The notes: a model not told the origin generated them from the letters alone. Shown: positions 1-7,105, counted from the stretch's first letter. The stretch: 9,867 nt of DNA from an uncultured Clostridia bacterium (GCA_937875645.1 CALLXO010000183.1:1-9867); one strand, 5' to 3'. Numbers and translations are program-made.

Positions 1-1049
1 TGTTTAAAAATACCTTCGTCAAAGGAAAATTCGCTAAAAGGAATATCTGATAATTGCAAATGAGCGGAGTTAAGTTTATTAAGGTATATTACAAGTTTAG
101 AGTAAATAAAACGCAAGTTATCAGGTGGCAGGGGGAAATAATTTACTATCTCCGACAGCGTTTTTTGCGGCAAAAACTCCTCACACAAACTATCGGAGGA
201 AGAATTATAAAGCGAAGGTATCAATTGCGCCGCTTGAGTTTTAGTCACAGCATTTAGCCAATTTATAACACAATCTGTTTTGCCTTTTTTAATTACCGCA
301 TTATCTTCTCTTGTTACACTAAAATAACGCTGCGTTTTAAACTGAGATTTTGCAAGCGCAAAAGTATTTAATGCGCCACTGTCTCGCCACCCCTTTATTA
401 TTTTTGCTTTAAAAGGGCGGAAATTAGCGTAAAAATTTATAGCAGAGGAAAGTTGGTATTCGCCTTTAATCTTGTCATATGTATTATTTAAAGCAGTTTT
501 AAGTAAATGCGGCTGAGCAAAAAAGTATAACCCCATCAATGCAAGGTCTGTGTTTTCGGCTGTTTTAGGTTTGTCAACAAGGGAAGTTATTATTCCTTTT
601 TCGTCTGTTTGTGCCATACACCAGCGGTGAGCGGTATTTGGGTCCACTTTGCTTACCCCTAACCAATCAGTCAAAAAATCGTCAGGGCAAAAATCAAAAT
701 CGCAGTCGGTGTCGCCTAACAGCAAAAGGGTAGGCAAATTGATATTTTTTAAAGCTGCACAAAAAGCCGTTAGCGGTCCGTCTGCAACAGTCTGCACTTC
801 AACATTCACCTTTATATTGTTATAAGCTTTTTTTGCAAAATCTTCTATTAAGGACTTATTGGAGGCGTTAGCTACAAAGGATATTTCGCTACATCCCTTG
901 TTTATTAGTCCAGTAAGCAAATTAAAAGAGGCAGGCTTGTTAAATAAGCTAATTAAGCCTTTTGGCAAAGCAAAGGAAATAGGCATAAGCCGAGTTGACT
1001 TGCCTGCCATCAATACTACCGTTTGAAAATTAATTTGTTTGTTTTTCAT
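1..1049 (-). CDS. NTP-transferase / phosphotransferase fusion protein, C-terminus cut off by the window edge
   Basis: Open from ATG at 1049 to the left edge (349 codons seen, no stop). Residues 10-230 are a sugar-phosphate nucleotidyltransferase fold. The N-terminal signature keeps G16, R20 and the Pro-Lys pair (P29-K30); a GD pair (D113) sits where the metal-binding Asp is expected; and WRDSGALNT near residue 222 matches the late W-x-D-x-G motif. Residues about 240-349 align by eye with the kinase N-lobe of the neighbour at 1090-2838: a Lys after a beta strand, then a helix ending INWLNAV. The helix Glu that pairs with that Lys in the APH/choline-kinase fold is Val here (V261). The catalytic half of the kinase lies outside the window. 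The gene starts 40 nt after the stop of its paralogue on the same strand, so it is probably cotranscribed. No clear SD precedes the ATG. Expected role: activating a phosphorylated sugar or polyol as a nucleotide derivative for surface polymers. The domain is well supported; the substrate is unknown. Confidence 0.85.
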   Translation of the reverse strand, partial: MKNKQINFQTVVLMAGKSTRLMPISFALPKGLISLFNKPASFNLLTGLINKGCSEISFVANASNKSLIEDFAKKAYNNIKVNVEVQTVADGPLTAFCAALKNINLPTLLLLGDTDCDFDFCPDDFLTDWLGVSKVDPNTAHRWCMAQTDEKGIITSLVDKPKTAENTDLALMGLYFFAQPHLLKTALNNTYDKIKGEYQLSSAINFYANFRPFKAKIIKGWRDSGALNTFALAKSQFKTQRYFSVTREDNAVIKKGKTDCVINWLNAVTKTQAAQLIPSLYNSSSDSLCEEFLPQKTLSEIVNYFPLPPDNLRFIYSKLVIYLNKLNSAHLQLSDIPFSEFSFDEGIFK

Positions 1050-1089
1050 ATTTTTATTGTGTGTCGCCGTTTTGAATTTAGGCGGAAAA

Positions 1090-2838
1090 TTATTTTTTAA
1101 AGGAAAAACCCTCGCATTTTATATTGCCGCTATTTTTTTTGATTTGATTGTTTAGACACTCCAATGCCGTCAAAAAAAACATCATTTGTCGTTGCTTATT
1201 ATCGCTGTGTAATGGTATCATACTTATAAACAGCAGTCCTTCTATCAATTCGATGTCGTCAATATCAAAGCCGTGTTTGACAAGCAAATTGTCAAAGGTG
1301 CGATAATCGGGCAAGTGTGAGGAATAAAAACTGTACTTAAAAGTCGCTATTCCCGATTGAACTATGTCAAATAAATCGTTGGTGATATAATCAAAAAGAC
1401 CGTGATAATTATGGCGCATTTTTGCCGCATCATAACGCACATCACCGTAAATTGTTTCGCCGCCAAAGTCTCCCCTCGGGTCAATAAATTTAAAGGTGCA
1501 GCTTTTGGGTGCGTACAATATATTACCAAAACACATGTCGCCATGCAAAACACCGCAATAATCGGCACTGCTTTCCGATAATTGTTTTATCCGGTCAGCA
1601 AGGAGAGTGCGGCATTCGTTGTAACCAAACAACAGATTTCCGTTTACGCAAACTGATTTTAGGCTTAACAAGTCCTGTCGCTCCCAATTGGCGGTGCGTT
1701 GGTCAGTTTTTGTTTCGTAAATTTGGGCAGAACGTTTTATAATATCAAAATCTTTCGGTTTTTCGTAATCCCATATTTTTTTTGCACAAGTCAATAAGTT
1801 TTCAAAAATATAACGCCATGACTCGTTAGAAATATCGTAATAAGTAAAGTATTCCGCAAGGCTAAGATACTCTAAATACTCCATTTTATAACCATAGCCT
1901 TCGCCTTCGGCACGCCCTAAATAATGAGGACAAAAATGAGCCAGCGGCGTTTTGGCAATTTGCTCCAACCAATGCATCTCGGTTAATAGCTTTTTTTCCG
2001 TGCTGCGTTTTGTTATCACTCCAAAATCGTCCATATTAAAACTGTTAAAGCAGCGTCCGTTTATGTTTTGCCGCATAGCTTTAACATAACTTTCGAGGTC
2101 TTTGGCATCATACCAGTTGGTTAAAGGGACACATTTAAGTTTAATACTGCTGTTGTAGTGATTTATAAGCCGCCAAAAACTCCATTTGCCTTTGCCCGGA
2201 AGCAGCAGGCTTTTTGCTAAAGCGTATTTTAAAATTACTATGTCTTTAAAAAAGCATACTCCGCCAAAAGATTTTTCTTTCTGTTTTTCTTCCTCGGGAT
2301 AAATGCGTTTTAACGTGCCGTCTTCGTTTATCAAAAGAGGGCTGGTGCCTTCTTCGCTGTTTACGCACCCAATAAAGCTGTGGGTATAATCAAAGTCCAA
2401 ATCGCAAGAAACACTGCCGGATATCATCAAGGTTGATTTTTCCAAAATAGTATTATAGCGTTGCAACGCTTTTAATGTTTCGTCAGCGTTATTTTCGACA
2501 ATATAAGCGATATTTAGACCGCTGTAGGTTTTATCTATAAAATCCTGTATTATCTTAATATCAAAACGGTTAACTATAAAAGTAATGTTTTTAAGCTTTT
2601 GCTTTACAAGTTTTGTAATAATGTTAAACAAAGCAGGTCGATTGTTTACGCTTAAAAGACAAACCGGTTGAATGCAACTGACAGGGGACAGACTTGCACC
2701 CATTTCGCCCACCAAAACAACTACCTGTATATCGCTATAATCACGTATCTGTTTTTTTTCACCGTTGCGGGAGATAAGTCCTTTGACAATATCCAAAGTA
2801 CTCGTTGCCTTTATTCGGTAATTTTTGTACGATTTCAT
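1090..2838 (-). CDS. Fusion of degenerate NTP-transferase domain and intact APH/choline-kinase-like phosphotransferase
   Basis: This protein is 582 residues from the preferred ATG at 2838. After a 36-residue N-terminal extension, residues 37-260 resemble a sugar nucleotidyltransferase, but the signature reads VLVGEMGASLSP. The Arg of GxGxR and the Lys of the Pro-Lys pair are lost, and the GD metal site reads SGSVSCD, so this domain is probably a pseudoenzyme. Residues about 265-560 form a kinase of the APH/choline-kinase type. K277 and E287 fit the N-lobe salt bridge, HGDMCFGN (H432, D434, N439) is the Brenner catalytic loop, and IDPRGDFG (D453) is the metal-binding segment. A GD..YD.AK..H..G..D motif follows; I recall it from capsule-locus phosphotransferases. 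An upstream in-frame ATG at 2871 is rejected because it lies before the predicted -10 box, whereas 2838 has an AAGGGG ribosome site 9 nt upstream. It heads a two-gene operon with its paralogue. A role in cell-surface decoration is inferred; the substrate is unknown. Confidence 0.85.
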   Translation of the reverse strand: MKSYKNYRIKATSTLDIVKGLISRNGEKKQIRDYSDIQVVVLVGEMGASLSPVSCIQPVCLLSVNNRPALFNIITKLVKQKLKNITFIVNRFDIKIIQDFIDKTYSGLNIAYIVENNADETLKALQRYNTILEKSTLMISGSVSCDLDFDYTHSFIGCVNSEEGTSPLLINEDGTLKRIYPEEEKQKEKSFGGVCFFKDIVILKYALAKSLLLPGKGKWSFWRLINHYNSSIKLKCVPLTNWYDAKDLESYVKAMRQNINGRCFNSFNMDDFGVITKRSTEKKLLTEMHWLEQIAKTPLAHFCPHYLGRAEGEGYGYKMEYLEYLSLAEYFTYYDISNESWRYIFENLLTCAKKIWDYEKPKDFDIIKRSAQIYETKTDQRTANWERQDLLSLKSVCVNGNLLFGYNECRTLLADRIKQLSESSADYCGVLHGDMCFGNILYAPKSCTFKFIDPRGDFGGETIYGDVRYDAAKMRHNYHGLFDYITNDLFDIVQSGIATFKYSFYSSHLPDYRTFDNLLVKHGFDIDDIELIEGLLFISMIPLHSDNKQRQMMFFLTALECLNNQIKKNSGNIKCEGFSFKK

Positions 2839-2859
2839 CTTACTTTTCCCCTTTTGACA

Positions 2860-2888
2860 AATATAGCACATTAATGCTTCTTTGTAAA
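2860..2888 (-). promoter_or_regulatory. Sigma-A-type promoter for the minus-strand NTase-kinase operon
   Basis: Read on the minus strand: -35 TTTACA (2883-2888), a 17-nt spacer, and -10 TATATT (2860-2865) preceded by TGC, which makes an extended -10. Predicted transcription start is near 2853, leaving a short leader that holds the AAGGGG ribosome site. This placement excludes the in-frame ATG at 2871 as the start codon. Confidence 0.7.
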
Positions 2889-2941
2889 CCCGTTATTAAA
2901 AAAAGCAGTTCGCTTTTGCTTGCATTTTGACGATGTTGTGG
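2889..2941. promoter_or_regulatory. Core of the divergent intergenic region, with a small inverted repeat
   Basis: Between the two outward-facing promoters lies AAAAGC (2901-2906) and its complement GCTTTT (2912-2917), separated by 5 nt. Its position between two -35 boxes would suit an operator controlling both operons. The repeat is short and AT-rich, so this is only a candidate. Confidence 0.25.
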
Positions 2942-2947
2942 TAAAAT
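2920..2947 (+). promoter_or_regulatory. Promoter for HAD phosphatase-glycosyltransferase operon, probably leaderless
   Basis: -35 TTGCAT (2920-2925), a 16-nt spacer, and -10 TAAAAT (2942-2947) preceded by TGG (extended -10). Only 6 nt separate the -10 box from the ATG at 2954, so a normal start point would fall on or next to the A of ATG. No SD lies upstream, which agrees with a leaderless mRNA. Confidence 0.6.
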
Positions 2948-2953
2948 ATTTTT

Positions 2954-3610
2954 ATGGAGCAATATTTTAATGCAAAAGGTCGCAAAATAAGAGCTATTGT
3001 GTTTGATTTCGACGAAACGTTGTATGTTAGCCCTAATACGCGCAAACTATATATTCAATACATAAAAAACACCGTTATGACGTTGGGAGGACATAGCGAA
3101 AGCGCCAGTAAAGCATTAATGGAGAAATTAGGCTTTACCGAAAGCAATAAAGCATCCCCTTCCTTTAGGGCAAGCTGTGAGCATTTTGGCATAACAAAAC
3201 AGCAGTGGGACGAGTACCGTATGGATAACTTTTTTGAAATTGATTACGAAAACGCTCATACGGTTTCATTAGCAACATTAAAACGACTCAAAAAAACCTA
3301 TCCATTGTTTATTGCAAGTAATGAAGTTAAGGAAAATGTCCTCAAAAAAGCCGTCAAACTGAATATTGACTTGTCAATTTTTGACGATATTTACGCTCCG
3401 CAAAAGTCGCAGATAGGAAACTATATGGACAAAAAAAACATATATTTAACCATTGCAAAAAAACTTAATATCAATACAAAAAATTTGCTTGTGGTGGGGG
3501 ACAGGTATAAGGTGGACGCTCAGCCCATGTTGGAAATTGGCGGCAACGCTGTCATTATTAAGCACCCAGAGGAAATAGACACTCTCGAAACAATTTTGAC
3601 ATTAGAATAA
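2954..3610 (+). CDS. HAD-superfamily phosphatase-like hydrolase
   Basis: This 218-residue protein carries all HAD motifs: motif I DFDET (nucleophile D18, acid D20), motif II with S122 in LFIASN, motif III Lys at about 160-161 in MDKKNIY, and motif IV GDRYKVD (D183, D188). The stretch between motifs I and II (about 22-115) is a mainly helical cap of type C1, as in subfamily IA phosphatases such as phosphoglycolate phosphatase or 5'-nucleotidases. It likely dephosphorylates a small phosphate ester in the cytoplasm. The ATG at 2954 is the only plausible start before motif I; it has no SD and lies 6 nt after an extended -10 box. The glycosyltransferase gene begins 18 nt downstream, so the two form an operon. 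Divergent placement next to the NTase-kinase genes suggests a shared pathway, for example releasing phosphate from a sugar or polyol intermediate. The substrate is not predictable. Confidence 0.85.
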   Translation: MEQYFNAKGRKIRAIVFDFDETLYVSPNTRKLYIQYIKNTVMTLGGHSESASKALMEKLGFTESNKASPSFRASCEHFGITKQQWDEYRMDNFFEIDYENAHTVSLATLKRLKKTYPLFIASNEVKENVLKKAVKLNIDLSIFDDIYAPQKSQIGNYMDKKNIYLTIAKKLNINTKNLLVVGDRYKVDAQPMLEIGGNAVIIKHPEEIDTLETILTLE

Positions 3611-3628
3611 TCAGACAAAGGAGAAGAG

Positions 3629-4912
3629 ATGGAAAATTTTTTAGAGTCTTTTAACAATATATTTTTGTGGACTTGTTTAGGACTGCTTATAATTTACTTG
3701 CCACGCATTTATTATTGGGTTTATGCTTTTAAAAAACAACAACGCTTGGTAAGTAGCAAAAAAAACCGTATTGCATTGATTATTCCTGCGCGTTATGACA
3801 GCGCAGTTGTGGGCTCATTAATGGAAAGCATAGCCAAACAGACGTATGATGAAAAGTTTTTTGATACTTTCGTGATTGTGAGCGATTCCGCTGACCCCAC
3901 GGTAGAAATTGTAAAAAATTACAAAAACACATATTTACACATAGAGATGGAACAAACATGCAAAGGCGAAGCATTAGACAGTTGTCTTAAAAAGATACTT
4001 AAAGCTAACCCTGATTATTATGACGCTTATATTATCATAGACGCAGACAATATCCTTAAAGCGGACTTTGTTGAGGAAATGAATAATGCGCTAAAGAGCG
4101 GCAAGCAAATAATTGTATCTAAAAAACTTATCAAAAACAGACTGAGCAAATCGCCAAAAGCCAATACCTTTTTTAGTACTTGCAGCGGTTTGTCTTATAC
4201 TTACGTTGATGACTTTGGCAATGCATTCCGTTCTAAACACGACATCGCTTGTTCTCTTTGCGGGACGGGCTTAACTGTTACTAAAGAGGTAATTAAAGAC
4301 TTAAAAGGCTGGCCTTACCGCACAATGACGGAGGATTTTGAGCTTACTGCAGACAGCATATTAAAAGGATATTCCACAATGTACTACCGCCATGCGCAAA
4401 ATTACACGGAGGAAGCGACTACTTTTAAAGTCACCTGCAACCGCTTGATGCGCTGGTTAAACGGCTATCAGCAGACAAACAAACTGTACCGCTCTAAGAT
4501 AGAAAAAGATACATGGTGCGGCGATAAAATAAAAGTCAAAAACTTTGACTTTTTGTATGGACTGTGGCCCTTTTTAGCCTTTCTTGTTGTAGGCGTTTTA
4601 AATGCCCTAACAAACGCCACCTTTTTGACTATTTTGCTAATTAAAGGGGGAAATTGGCAAATTGCCCTTAACGGTTTGTTGTTGGCTCTGTTGATTTTGT
4701 ATGTTCCCATGGTGTTATATACGGCAATTGTATTAATTGCCGACGGTAAAAACCTAAAACTCTCTTTTGTGGAAACCTTTATAATTACCTTTTTAAATCC
4801 CTTCTTTTTTATTATTTATGCAGTCGCATTTGTAAGGGGATTGTTTGTAGACGTCAGCAAATGGCAACAGGTAGAGAGGGTGGATTTTGAAGGGTCACTA
4901 AAGGAAGTGTAA
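3629..4912 (+). CDS. Membrane-bound family 2 glycosyltransferase, processive-synthase-like
   Basis: This 427-residue protein has an N-terminal membrane segment (about 12-33), a cytosolic GT-A domain (about 47-290) and further hydrophobic segments (about 309-338, 345-371, 380-405). GT2 motifs are IIPARYD with D87 nearby in VSDSAD for nucleotide binding, DADN (D138, D140) for the metal, TED (E235, D236) as the likely catalytic base, and NRLMRW (R275, W276) in the place of the QxxRW motif of processive synthases, with Arg where Gln is usual. This layout resembles poly-N-acetylglucosamine, hyaluronan or cellulose synthase-like enzymes that polymerise and export a glycan, although a single-transfer lipid-linked role is also possible. 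A strong SD (GGAG) lies about 6 nt before the ATG, and the gene follows the HAD gene by 18 nt. A hairpin terminator follows. The sugar donor is unknown. Confidence 0.88.
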   Translation: MENFLESFNNIFLWTCLGLLIIYLPRIYYWVYAFKKQQRLVSSKKNRIALIIPARYDSAVVGSLMESIAKQTYDEKFFDTFVIVSDSADPTVEIVKNYKNTYLHIEMEQTCKGEALDSCLKKILKANPDYYDAYIIIDADNILKADFVEEMNNALKSGKQIIVSKKLIKNRLSKSPKANTFFSTCSGLSYTYVDDFGNAFRSKHDIACSLCGTGLTVTKEVIKDLKGWPYRTMTEDFELTADSILKGYSTMYYRHAQNYTEEATTFKVTCNRLMRWLNGYQQTNKLYRSKIEKDTWCGDKIKVKNFDFLYGLWPFLAFLVVGVLNALTNATFLTILLIKGGNWQIALNGLLLALLILYVPMVLYTAIVLIADGKNLKLSFVETFIITFLNPFFFIIYAVAFVRGLFVDVSKWQQVERVDFEGSLKEV

Positions 4913-4935
4913 ATATTAATAATTTTTTACTCAAA

Positions 4936-4968
4936 AAAACGTCTGTTAATTTAACTAACAGGCGTTTT
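4936..4968. terminator. Bidirectional intrinsic terminator between convergent genes
   Basis: A 13-bp stem (4936-4948 with 4956-4968, one G-T wobble) has a 7-nt loop. On the plus strand it ends in TTTT after the glycosyltransferase gene. On the minus strand the A-run at 4933-4939 gives seven T residues, so it also serves the radical-SAM gene, whose stop codon overlaps the stem. Confidence 0.8.
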
Positions 4969-5653
4969 AATAACCACGTAAATATACGTTTTGCACGGTG
5001 CTTTTTAATATCTTTTGATATTGAAAAGCCGTTGATTCATCTACAGCGTTAAGTCCTTTTAAAAAACAATTACCGCTATCCTTAAATTTTTGTAAATACA
5101 GCCGCTTTGCGCCTGATAGCCAATTTGCCATTTCGATTATATCTTTTTTGTTATGCAATTCCCTTACCAGCGTTGTTCTAAACTCATAATCTATTTGGTC
5201 CGTTAAAAGAAAAGACACGCTTTTTTTGATTTCGTCAATATTAATTTTTGCCGAAACTGTTTTTTCGTAACTATTTAAACTGTTTTTGATATCCATAGCT
5301 ACATAATCAATCAGCTTATTTTCTGCAAGATTTTTTAACAGCTTAAAATTACTGCCGTTTGTGTCCAGCTTAACCAAATAATTTAAACTTTTTACTTTTT
5401 TTATAAATTGCGTCAAATCAGGTTGTAAAGTAGGCTCGCCGCCGCTTATTACCACGGCGTCAATAACGTTTTTCCGTTTTAACAGGTAATCAAATACTTC
5501 TTTTTCCTCTAAAAGCGTTATGTTTTCATCTTTTATCAAGGTAGAATTTTGGCAAAAAGGACAGGAAAAATTACAACCCGGTGTAAATACTACGGCGGCA
5601 ATTTTTCCGTCATAGTCTACTAAAGAAGATTTTTCCAGTCCGCATATTTTCAT
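4967..5653 (-). CDS. nrdG: Anaerobic ribonucleoside-triphosphate reductase activating protein (radical SAM, NrdG type)
   Basis: This 228-residue radical-SAM enzyme has the cluster motif CNFSCPFC (C27, C31, C34), which binds a [4Fe-4S] cluster with S-adenosylmethionine, and the GGEP motif at 71-74 that contacts SAM. The opening MKICGLEKSSLVDYDGK and the PGCNFSCPFCQN stretch match the clostridial family named as anaerobic class III ribonucleotide reductase activase. In that role it makes the glycyl radical on NrdD so that ribonucleotides can be reduced without oxygen. NrdD is not in the window, so the partner is unproven, and another glycyl-radical enzyme is possible. The ATG at 5653 lacks an SD and lies 6 nt downstream of an extended -10 box, suggesting a leaderless message. 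It appears monocistronic, with a terminator just upstream (5690-5715) and one at its own stop. Confidence 0.8.
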   Translation of the reverse strand: MKICGLEKSSLVDYDGKIAAVVFTPGCNFSCPFCQNSTLIKDENITLLEEKEVFDYLLKRKNVIDAVVISGGEPTLQPDLTQFIKKVKSLNYLVKLDTNGSNFKLLKNLAENKLIDYVAMDIKNSLNSYEKTVSAKINIDEIKKSVSFLLTDQIDYEFRTTLVRELHNKKDIIEMANWLSGAKRLYLQKFKDSGNCFLKGLNAVDESTAFQYQKILKSTVQNVYLRGY

Positions 5654-5659
5654 AAGGTA

Positions 5660-5688
5660 ATTTTAGCACATGCAAAACAAAATCACAA
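5660..5688 (-). promoter_or_regulatory. Extended -10 promoter for the radical-SAM gene, probably leaderless
   Basis: Read on the minus strand: TTGTGA (5683-5688), a 17-nt spacer, and TAAAAT (5660-5665) preceded by TGC. The -10 box ends 6 nt before the ATG at 5653, the same spacing as at the HAD gene, and no SD is present. The -35 box directly follows the T-run of the upstream terminator. Confidence 0.6.
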
Positions 5689-5689
5689 T

Positions 5690-5715
5690 AAAAAAGACAG
5701 TCAAAATTGACTGTC
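5690..5715 (-). terminator. Intrinsic terminator of the 161-residue membrane protein gene
   Basis: A perfect 8-bp stem (5696-5703 with 5708-5715) with a 4-nt loop is followed on the minus strand by six T residues (5690-5695). It lies 12 nt past the stop codon at 5728 and separates this gene from the radical-SAM gene. Confidence 0.82.
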
Positions 5716-5727
5716 CAAAAAAGTTCA

Positions 5728-6213
5728 TTATATCTTTTTCTTTGCTCTTTTTAAATGCTGACGGCTTATCTCGTCATCATAAATGTTTCTGCCTGCAATG
5801 GCTAAAATTCCAGCTATAACCAAAGCAATGACCATTAGTACGTTCAACAGCAGAAAAAACGTTCGGCCTGCCTCGTATGCAAGTCCAAAGCTCATTAAAA
5901 ACCCGGTTAAAATAATAGCCGCAGTAACCAAATATAATATTGCCGTTGTACTGATTAAACGTGGAATTCTTACGTAGTCATTTTCCGAATAGTTGTTTAG
6001 CGGTTTGTTTATTGCTTTTATTAACGAAATAGAATTAACCAGCACCCAGATATAAAGTGCAAAACCTAACACTAAAAATAGCATTAAAAAGACTCTGTTG
6101 CTGCCCGCTACAAATATAAGATTTATGGTTTTATCAATCAATACTATTACCGAAATGATAATACCTATTATGGCGGCGCTTCTAATTAAATTTTTTGAAG
6201 TATCAAAAGTCAT
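5728..6213 (-). CDS. Small four-helix integral membrane protein of unknown function
   Basis: This 161-residue protein is not recognised as a named family. It has four hydrophobic segments at about residues 10-30, 40-65, 88-112 and 120-142, with short polar loops and a basic, charged tail (SRQHLKRAKKKI) expected in the cytoplasm. The loop between helices two and three carries acidic residues and an RIPR stretch. No catalytic motif is visible. The ATG at 6213 has a purine-rich ribosome site (AAGGGGG) ending 4 nt upstream, so the start is well supported. Its own promoter candidate and a strong terminator suggest a single-gene transcript. The neighbouring divergent gene also encodes a membrane protein, but nothing links the two functionally. 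Confidence 0.72.
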   Translation of the reverse strand: MTFDTSKNLIRSAAIIGIIISVIVLIDKTINLIFVAGSNRVFLMLFLVLGFALYIWVLVNSISLIKAINKPLNNYSENDYVRIPRLISTTAILYLVTAAIILTGFLMSFGLAYEAGRTFFLLLNVLMVIALVIAGILAIAGRNIYDDEISRQHLKRAKKKI

Positions 6214-6259
6214 ATTTCCCCCTTAATGTTTTTTTGTTAGTATCGCAAAAAAACAGCAA

Positions 6260-6288
6260 ATTATTTATATCCGCCACTCTTTTTGCAA
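6260..6288 (-). promoter_or_regulatory. Candidate promoter for the 161-residue membrane protein gene
   Basis: Read on the minus strand: TTGCAA (6283-6288), a 17-nt spacer, and AATAAT (6260-6265). This predicts a leader of about 40 nt ending in the AAGGGGG ribosome site. The match to consensus is fair, not strong. Confidence 0.45.
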
Positions 6289-6293
6289 TAATG

Positions 6294-6322
6294 CTGATAT
6301 TTTATAATTCCGCTTATATAAT
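6294..6322 (+). promoter_or_regulatory. Candidate promoter for the Pr6Pr-type gene
   Basis: A perfect TATAAT (6317-6322) has CTGATA (6294-6299) 17 nt upstream as a 4/6 match to the -35 box. The start of transcription would be near 6329, giving a leader of about 12 nt with the GAGG site at 6328-6331 partly at its 5' end. A second TATAAT at 6303-6308 has no good -35. Confidence 0.42.
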
Positions 6323-6340
6323 AAAATGAGGTAAGGCATA

Positions 6341-7105
6341 TTGCAAAAAAACAGCATACAAATTATATGGCGGTTTAGCGCATTGTTTTTGGGGATAATT
6401 GCTCTGACAATAAATTTAATAAACGCATCTTTTTACGGCGATTCGAGTTTGCAGTTGTTTTATTTTACCTTTCAAACAAATTTATTTGTGACAATAAATT
6501 TCGCTGTTTTGACGGCAAAAAATATATATTACATAAAACACAAGAGAATTGATAAATCGCTTAATAACAATCACAGTACAGTAACAGCGATAACACTATA
6601 TATCTTTATTACTTTTTTAGTATTTTGGCTTGTTGTCGCTCCTATGGCAGTACTGGGCAACAACTTAGAGATACACCTTACCCCACTTTATTTTGTAAAT
6701 AATTTTTTGGTACATGCGCTTATGCCATTTATGGCAATTATCGACTGGGTAATGTTTTGCCCACATGGCGGTTTAAATAAAAAATGCGCTTTTTTTTGGC
6801 TAATTTATCCCCTCTTGTACGGAGCAAGTTTAGTTTTTAGAGCGTTTTTTTGCGGTCCTTTTAAGATACTTTCTGACGGCACAAAACTTTATTACCCCTA
6901 TCCCTTTTTAGAGCCTCTCTTTATTTTGCGACTTGAAGTTTGCCAAAAAGGACTTAGTCCTTATGTAGTATTAGTTTTTGTATATATATTTTTGTTTATG
7001 ATTTTTTATGTGTTGGGCAGATTAACAATTGCGTTAGACTACTCATTGGCTCAGGAAGAAACAACAAAAAATACGGCTAAAAATCCAATAAAAAAATGCC
7101 GTTAA
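6341..7105 (+). CDS. Pr6Pr-like integral membrane protein (TTG start)
   Basis: This 254-residue protein has about six hydrophobic helices, near 10-30, 42-60, 83-107, 115-137, 152-170 and 207-232. The order of features, with FTFQTNL in the second helix, a His-bearing LVHALMPFMAIIDW helix ending at a CPHG turn, and an aromatic YPYPFLEP loop, resembles the family annotated as Pr6Pr membrane proteins, whose function is not established. The start is TTG at 6341. GAGG (6328-6331) lies 9 nt upstream, and no in-frame ATG exists until well inside the first helices; the ATG at 6326 is followed at once by a stop. The C-terminal 25 residues are polar and Lys-rich. The stop codon is embedded in the terminator hairpin. 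Family assignment is from remembered pattern, so moderately sure. Confidence 0.72.
   Translation: MQKNSIQIIWRFSALFLGIIALTINLINASFYGDSSLQLFYFTFQTNLFVTINFAVLTAKNIYYIKHKRIDKSLNNNHSTVTAITLYIFITFLVFWLVVAPMAVLGNNLEIHLTPLYFVNNFLVHALMPFMAIIDWVMFCPHGGLNKKCAFFWLIYPLLYGASLVFRAFFCGPFKILSDGTKLYYPYPFLEPLFILRLEVCQKGLSPYVVLVFVYIFLFMIFYVLGRLTIALDYSLAQEETTKNTAKNPIKKCR

Noticed and set aside
54..257. Plus-strand open frame of 67 codons at the left edge
   Set aside because: It lies opposite the truncated NTase-kinase gene, which has recognisable motifs; the basic, low-complexity translation shows no family features and there is no ribosome site.
1509..1742. Plus-strand 77-codon frame and the minus-strand 68-codon frame nearby
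   Set aside because: Both are shadows of the kinase domain encoded at 1090-2838.
2668..2874. Plus-strand 68-codon frame near the divergent promoter
   Set aside because: It overlaps the N-terminal coding region of the minus-strand gene and has no SD or family resemblance.
2927..2947. TTGACG as the -35 box for the HAD gene
   Set aside because: Only 9 nt separate it from TAAAAT; TTGCAT at 16 nt is the workable partner.
4468..4710. Minus-strand frames at 3780-3974 and 4468-4710
   Set aside because: Both are antisense to the glycosyltransferase, whose motifs run through these regions.
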